From Mayamaea pseudoterrestris (taxonomy: Eukaryota; Bacillariophyta; Bacillariophyceae; Sellaphorales; Sellaphoraceae): a stretch of DNA of 64,000 bases. The stretch spans positions 1,488,001 through 1,552,000 of the forward strand of contig BROI01000002.1 in the NCBI GenBank assembly GCA_027923505.1, given 5' to 3'. The position numbers were made by a program, and so were the translations under genes. Positions 59,740 through 64,000 of the stretch are shown in pieces. Under the pieces are notes generated by a model. That model was not told the DNA's origin. It saw nothing but the letters and a program-made list of their open reading frames with translations, and made no database searches. Each line of letters starts with the position of its first letter. Position 1 is the stretch's first letter.

Positions 59740-60597
59740 ATGAGTCATGATCCTGCATCTCAGCCATACTTCAACGAAAAAATCTACTTTGACACGGCAA
59801 GATACAAAACTTCTACTGATTGGAACGACTTGCTACACGGCTTGCAACGAGCGGCACTGGAATCTGGGTCCATTCTGATATCGAATGGGTCAGCGAAAGG
59901 CAAAAACTCGCGGACGCACCAAATAGTCTGCAAACATCATCGTAAACAAGAAAAACATACCAAGAAGCAGTGTAAGAAAACATCATTACACAAAGACCGA
60001 TTGAATAGTCGCAGCAAGAATGGTCATGAGTTGGACCAACGGACAACAGCGCAGCTTTCTAGTGACAATGTCCACCACCATTGCCCCACGAGGATTTGCA
60101 TCATTGAGGATCCATTTGGGTTCAGTTTCATATGCGGCGGTGGAAACGCCTGTCACGAGGGGCACGACAAGCTGGACGAGCTGCAGCGCACGTTGCCCAA
60201 GCGGCTGATGAAAAAGACGGAGCAACCAACCAGCAATTACCAAGATGCAAACATGCCATGGAGCGACAATGAGGATGATGATGATGACTTCAACTTTGAC
60301 TTGACGGCTCATCATGAAGTACCGCAGGCACCTGTGGATTATTATGCGCAGATCATGCCAGTCTGCGAAGAGATGATTTCTGCCATGGAAAAAGTAGGTT
60401 GTTGTCCATCCGACTGTGATGAGGTAATAAATATTATCCAGAGCTTTACGAATCAACTTAAAGCTCAATCAGGAGCCACGAACGATAGTGGATTGCCAGC
60501 TCAAGGTGCGACTTTTTCCGGCAATGCACCTACATGTACTGATGGTAGAACACATGACCTACGTCATGGACCCAAGAAACGCAAACCGTATGAATAG
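59740..60597 (+). CDS. FAR1/Mutator-type zinc-binding domain protein, 285 aa
   Basis: The upstream ATG at 59677 is possible, but ATG 59740 (MSHDPASQPYFNEK) starts more naturally. Residues about 25-150 have the Cys/His spacing of the FAR1/WRKY-GCM1 zinc fold: IVCKHHRKQ, then HHHCPTRICIIEDPFGFSF, then NACHEGH. The fold is used as a DNA-binding domain by Mutator-like transposases and by proteins derived from them. An acidic segment follows (NEDDDDDFNFDL), then a helical block (MISAMEKVGCCPSDCDEV) and a basic tail (HGPKKRKPYE) that may be a nuclear signal. No transposase catalytic region is present, so it may be domesticated. Confidence 0.6.
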   Translation: MSHDPASQPYFNEKIYFDTARYKTSTDWNDLLHGLQRAALESGSILISNGSAKGKNSRTHQIVCKHHRKQEKHTKKQCKKTSLHKDRLNSRSKNGHELDQRTTAQLSSDNVHHHCPTRICIIEDPFGFSFICGGGNACHEGHDKLDELQRTLPKRLMKKTEQPTSNYQDANMPWSDNEDDDDDFNFDLTAHHEVPQAPVDYYAQIMPVCEEMISAMEKVGCCPSDCDEVINIIQSFTNQLKAQSGATNDSGLPAQGATFSGNAPTCTDGRTHDLRHGPKKRKPYE

Positions 60598-60609
60598 CTA
60601 CTGAAGCTG

Positions 60610-60617
60610 TACCGGTA
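60610..60617. promoter_or_regulatory. TACCGGTA palindrome, copy 8
   Basis: Perfect copy just after the stop of the FAR1-like gene, an exception to the promoter placement. The remaining 60598-61024 is a convergent interval with no convincing gene. Confidence 0.35.
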
Positions 60618-61024
60618 CAGTACTGCATTCTACGAGAAAGTGCCGGTCACTCACTGTTCGCCACTACCGCCACCGGACAAGTTGGTGCATCGGCAGCGGG
60701 CCGACTAGGCAAATAGCAGCGAAAAAGTCGAGCAAAGCGGCTTTGGATGAATTCCAGTTTGTCAAAACGGAGGCCGCGCTGCCATCGAACAACTACTTTG
60801 TCGCCATGTCGTTGTGACGCCTTGATAAACGCAGAACAGTAGTGGAGCACGGTGTTTAGTGCGGAGCTATTTGCTCGCTAAGTAGCTCTTGGTTTATAGT
60901 ACCTTTGCTTCAATTTGTCGTTTTGTGCATTGACCATCGAGCCAATCCGCATACCTCCTAACATCATATGCATGCTGAAGCTTTCGTTATACTTCTCACC
61001 TTTGACTTAAATAACTTATTATAT

Positions 61025-63482
61025 TTATTGGTTGTCACTTTGGTTATTCAACGTCTTCACCTTCATATGACCGCTCGTCCACAGAAACGCAGCAGCAGCA
61101 CCTCCGGCTGCGACGGCATACGGCCACACGACACGACCAAAGTACAGAAAGACACTTGCCTCACCAATGCTATCCACTTCGTAGGCACATCGCCAAAGAC
61201 CTCCATGGAATGAGCCGTACGAAAACAACTGATTAGGATTGCTCAGCTTTACCTTTGGATTGCCGACGCTCCTTGGGTCATTCAAGTCGTAAAAGAGTAT
61301 TGCCGACATGACGGCGTTGGAAGTTTCCGGAGCAAATATTTCAAACGGCTTGAAATAAGGCATGCCCTCGTAGGCCCATGCAAAGGTACGGTTCTGCACG
61401 ACCGAGAGAGTCGACGTGGATGGAGCAATGTTGGACGAAACGATGCAGTTCTTGCTGCGCGCAATAATTGCCCTCCAGTGCTGCATTCGCTTGGCAAGCG
61501 CATAGTTTGGGCCTTGTGCAACGCTAATACCATTCACAAGGTAGTAGTCACCTCCTTCTCCCTTAACGGAAGGTTTGACGTTTGATATGAGTTTACTCCC
61601 GCCGCTCAAAAGTCGGATTAACATGCCTGCGCAATAGAACCGTCGAGACAAGGTAAGGACAAAGTCAAAAGGTACAGTTATAACAAATAGCAGAGCCCAG
61701 ATACATAGACTTACAGTAGGGATCTTTCGAATACTCTTGTAAATGATCTTTCTGTGCCAGGTGGGCTTCCTCGGGGATCAAATGCAAATCTGTTGGAGTG
61801 CACAAGTATGCGAGACTTGTGTTTGAGCGTTTCTCACTCAAATCGCGACAGATGGAGTCCATGGCCAAGGACACTTGCACATGAAGAGCGCCATTCAAGT
61901 AAGCGTAGCTGCCAACGGTGAAAGGCTTGCCCTTGTACAAATCCATGAGCCAGTCGCGAATCATGGGTGTGTCTGTGAACAAGTTGCAACCTGCGTTCTC
62001 AATGACAGCATCTTCCGACTTGCAATCTTTCTGCTCGCACTTCATGGGGAATGTGATACTACCTGATGAATTTTTAGCAATGTCAATCAAACGCTTCCAT
62101 ATTTGTGGCCTGTCGAGGTCAATCGCAATCACGTTCGCGCCGAGCGCCATGAGCACCAACAGCGGACCCATGGCTGATCCAGCCCCCAGCAACACAAAGT
62201 AGCGGTCCGATACGTCGAGCCACTTTGGATTCTCCGCACACTTTTTAATGGCGTCACCGCAGCTTGGTTCAATCGTGCCATATGAAACCCATGCGTCGAC
62301 TTGATCCATGAGCTCTTTTCCATGCAGCGTTTTTCCCTTGTACGGAATCTCCAGCCGGTCCGTCCGTTGCTTGCCTTGACCTTGAATGAATCCCGTGTGA
62401 AATGTTTCACTTCCACTAGCTTTGCCGGCCATGGCGTCCTTGAAACTCGTGGACGTTCCATCCGGTGCGACAAACTCGAACAGTTCGTACGCCTTGTTTA
62501 AACCAGCTTGCGCAATTTTCAAGGCTGCCTCTGGACTTTTACACTGCTCCTCCACCATGGCGCGCAAATGCTTGGTGTACTGGAACCGCCAGTGGCGACT
62601 GCGTAAGACGGCGCTCGCCTTGGTTGGATTGACTGCGCCCACGGCCGCCGCAACAATCTGCTGGTTGATCTTGGTGGAGGATCGCTCGCCCTTACTATCG
62701 AGTGGCCATACCAGTCCACGCGGTGGTGGCGGAAGCTTGGCGAACCTCTTTTTAAAGGCACTCTTGCGGTTTCCAACCATGTTGAGAATCATAAACGGAG
62801 ATCCGACAAAGTAAACGGCAGGAAGAATTTTGCCGTACAAGACTGCGGCAAACGGACCAAACATGTGTAACAAAGCTCCATCCGACGCGGCCTTGAAAAA
62901 CACAGTGAGCTCGCCAGTAATGCCGGATGGATACAGTACGGCAAAGAGCGAGTATCGGAGCCAAAATAGCCAGTATGGTGTCCTCTTGGTGGCATCGCCA
63001 GTCAGTATGGCCAAAATGTAAAAGGCGTAGCGCGGCACTTCCACGAGCGACCACGACAGAATCATGAGTCCGGCTCCCCATTGCGCTATTATTAAAAGAA
63101 GAAACATGATTGAGAAAGAGAATCAATACTATCAATCTTGTTTATTTTCACAATAAGACTCGCTCTCACCTTGCGCGGACGGAGCGTACGCCACGGCCAG
63201 TAGCGCGAAGATGCGACTCCCCACTTGCATGGCCGTCACCAAAACGGGCGATCGGACCAGTTTCAGCATGGCATGCACCACCTCCATGATTGCCGCCATT
63301 TGCGTGTACCACAGCAACTGAGCCATGTGGGACGCAGCGTAAACGTGCGACAGCGCATCCGTCACGTTGGTGTTTGCAGCCAAGTCGGAGAAGATGGATT
63401 GCACGGCAATCTTGCAAATGAGCGCCCATCCAGCACAGCAGAGGAAATTATAAAGGATTAGATATGCGTCCTTCGGATCCAT
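61025..63482 (-). CDS. 3-hydroxyacyl-CoA dehydratase (HACD/PTPLA) fused to a Rossmann-like domain, 761 aa
   Basis: Three exons: 63482-63170, 63085-61715, 61626-61025; introns of 84 and 88 nt; total 2286 nt in frame. The N-terminal 230 residues form a six-helix HACD domain: YLILYNFLCCAGWALICKIA at the start, QMAAIMEVVHAMLKLVRSP, and WSLVEVPRYAFY, where the family has its catalytic Glu and conserved RY, then YSLFAVLYPSGITGEL. This enzyme dehydrates 3-hydroxyacyl-CoA in the ER very-long-chain fatty-acid elongation cycle. From about residue 340 a Rossmann-like domain follows (FVLLGAGSAMGPLLVLMALG, NVIAIDLDRP) and continues to a C-terminal transmembrane helix (YAVAAGGAAAAFLWTS). The second domain's reaction is not known; its family is not recognised. 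Confidence 0.88.
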
Positions 63483-63601
63483 GATGGTGAATGGTGATGA
63501 ATGTAAAGAGGCAAGTTTTAATGATCAACAATATATAAAGTTACGGCGCAGCCTTTCCTTTGTCCATGGTGAATGACGAACGATGCATGGCGCGGCACCG
63601 C

Positions 63602-63609
63602 GGCGCGCC
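63602..63609. promoter_or_regulatory. GGCGCGCC, E2F-like site in a divergent promoter
   Basis: GCGGCGCGCCAATCC lies about 120 bp upstream of the HACD start and 75 bp upstream of the possible plus-strand gene at 63684. Confidence 0.25.
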
Positions 63610-63683
63610 AATCCTTTCATTGCGACATCAACAAGAGCCATTTCAGTAACGCTTCAAAATTAGTAGCTATCGTCACAATCCCA

Positions 63684-64000
63684 ATGCCGAACTTTGAAAA
63701 TGGCGCCGCATCAGCTTCAGATAACGAGCATCTTGTTGCTGGCGTGCCGCATCAATTATCGCCAATGGCATTGACAGCTTATAGCTTGTTTTATTGTTTC
63801 AATGGCATTACAGGCGTCTCGATGAGAGTGTGGACAAGTACGTGGAACGTCGCCATGCAAACAGTTGTGCCAAACGAGGTCCGCTGGGGCGGTTTGCATC
63901 ATTGCTTTCGCCATGGTGACGGGCGGTTGTCAAGTACCGGTAGAGTGTGTGGGTTGTGGATTTTGGGATCGGACTGGATCACAAATCGCGACGCGCTGGA
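63684..64000 (+). CDS. Possible gene start running off the right edge
   Basis: ATG 63684 begins MPNFENGAASASDNEHLVAG and the frame stays open to the edge (about 105 codons). The first 40 codons look protein-like. After an acceptor-like ATTACAG at about 63812 another frame (LDESVDKYVERRHANS) looks better, so an intron is possible. The TACCGGTA at 63935 lies inside this reading frame. Confidence 0.3.
   Translation, partial: MPNFENGAASASDNEHLVAGVPHQLSPMALTAYSLFYCFNGITGVSMRVWTSTWNVAMQTVVPNEVRWGGLHHCFRHGDGRLSSTGRVCGLWILGSDWITNRDAL
63935..63942. promoter_or_regulatory. TACCGGTA palindrome, copy 9
   Basis: Perfect copy 453 bp upstream of the HACD start. It is non-coding unless the doubtful edge gene at 63684 is real. 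Confidence 0.3.

Noticed and set aside
60647-60850. 67-codon minus-strand frame after the FAR1-like gene
   Set aside because: Short, no protein-like composition, no splice partner found.
4130-63609. GGCGCGCC as a clear promoter-specific motif
   Set aside because: Three intergenic copies look attractive, but the same word also occurs in coding DNA near 4130, 34402 and 43337, so enrichment is not shown; kept only as low-confidence sites.
1-64000. CRISPR arrays, bacterial operons, retrovirus-like or Polinton-like elements
   Set aside because: Direct-repeat arrays with spacers, Shine-Dalgarno-led gene strings, reverse transcriptase, integrase and capsid motifs were looked for and not seen.

Overview
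The window is nuclear DNA of a photosynthetic stramenopile, most likely a diatom. Genes are compact and intergenic gaps short. Introns are small (about 60-135 nt) with GT-AG ends. At least five predicted proteins begin with a secretory signal followed by a Phe at the cleavage site (contexts VNA/FSI, AYS/FSV, RA/FSI, ISS/FAL, LLA/FAV), the hallmark of import into a complex secondary plastid. Exon structures below were built by hand from splice sites and reading-frame continuity; the totals close in frame for every spliced gene listed.

Left part (1-27 kb): a diatom-type orphan gene; a tRNA-Cys(GCA) gene whose 3' half lies upstream of its 5' half (a permuted tRNA gene, 2016-2096); a plastid protein; a BTB-SPRY protein; a one-pass membrane protein; a plastid coiled-coil protein; a Golgi-type sulfotransferase; a Cys-rich secreted protein; RRP12 (ribosome biogenesis); a PrsW-like intramembrane protease; a Cys-cluster plus double-KH RNA-binding protein whose downstream flank carries two hairpins sharing a loop motif; and an F-box-like protein.

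Middle part (27-37 kb): two tandem minus-strand paralogues with the same architecture: disordered acidic N-terminus, helical region, novel middle region, Tudor-like module, then a cytosine-C5-methyltransferase-like domain split by an intron at the same place in both. The downstream copy (27524-31663) has an N-terminal array of about six SUMO-interacting-motif-like repeats (VIDLSASDDEDD type) spaced by poly-Gln. This locus is the best candidate for an undescribed system: a SUMO-recruited chromatin/DNA methyltransferase family. The upstream copy is preceded, in the same frame and separated by one TGA, by a long acidic reading frame that also has SIM-like motifs.

Right part (37-64 kb): a cold-shock-domain protein, a membrane LRR protein, a conserved two-exon gene lying against a dead DDE transposase fragment, a tail-anchored Qa-SNARE-like protein, a plastid RimP-like protein, a type II membrane sulfatase, a large acidic plastid protein, a coiled-coil protein ending in a CaaX-like box, an SLC35F-like transporter, a TPR protein, a thylakoid-lumen Tat substrate, a seven-helix receptor, a FAR1-like zinc protein, and a fusion of a 3-hydroxyacyl-CoA dehydratase with a Rossmann-like domain. 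The sulfotransferase and sulfatase fit sulfated-polysaccharide metabolism.

Across the window the palindrome TACCGGTA occurs at eight loci, none of them in a confidently called coding region and most 90-205 bp upstream of a start codon, suggesting a lineage-specific promoter element.
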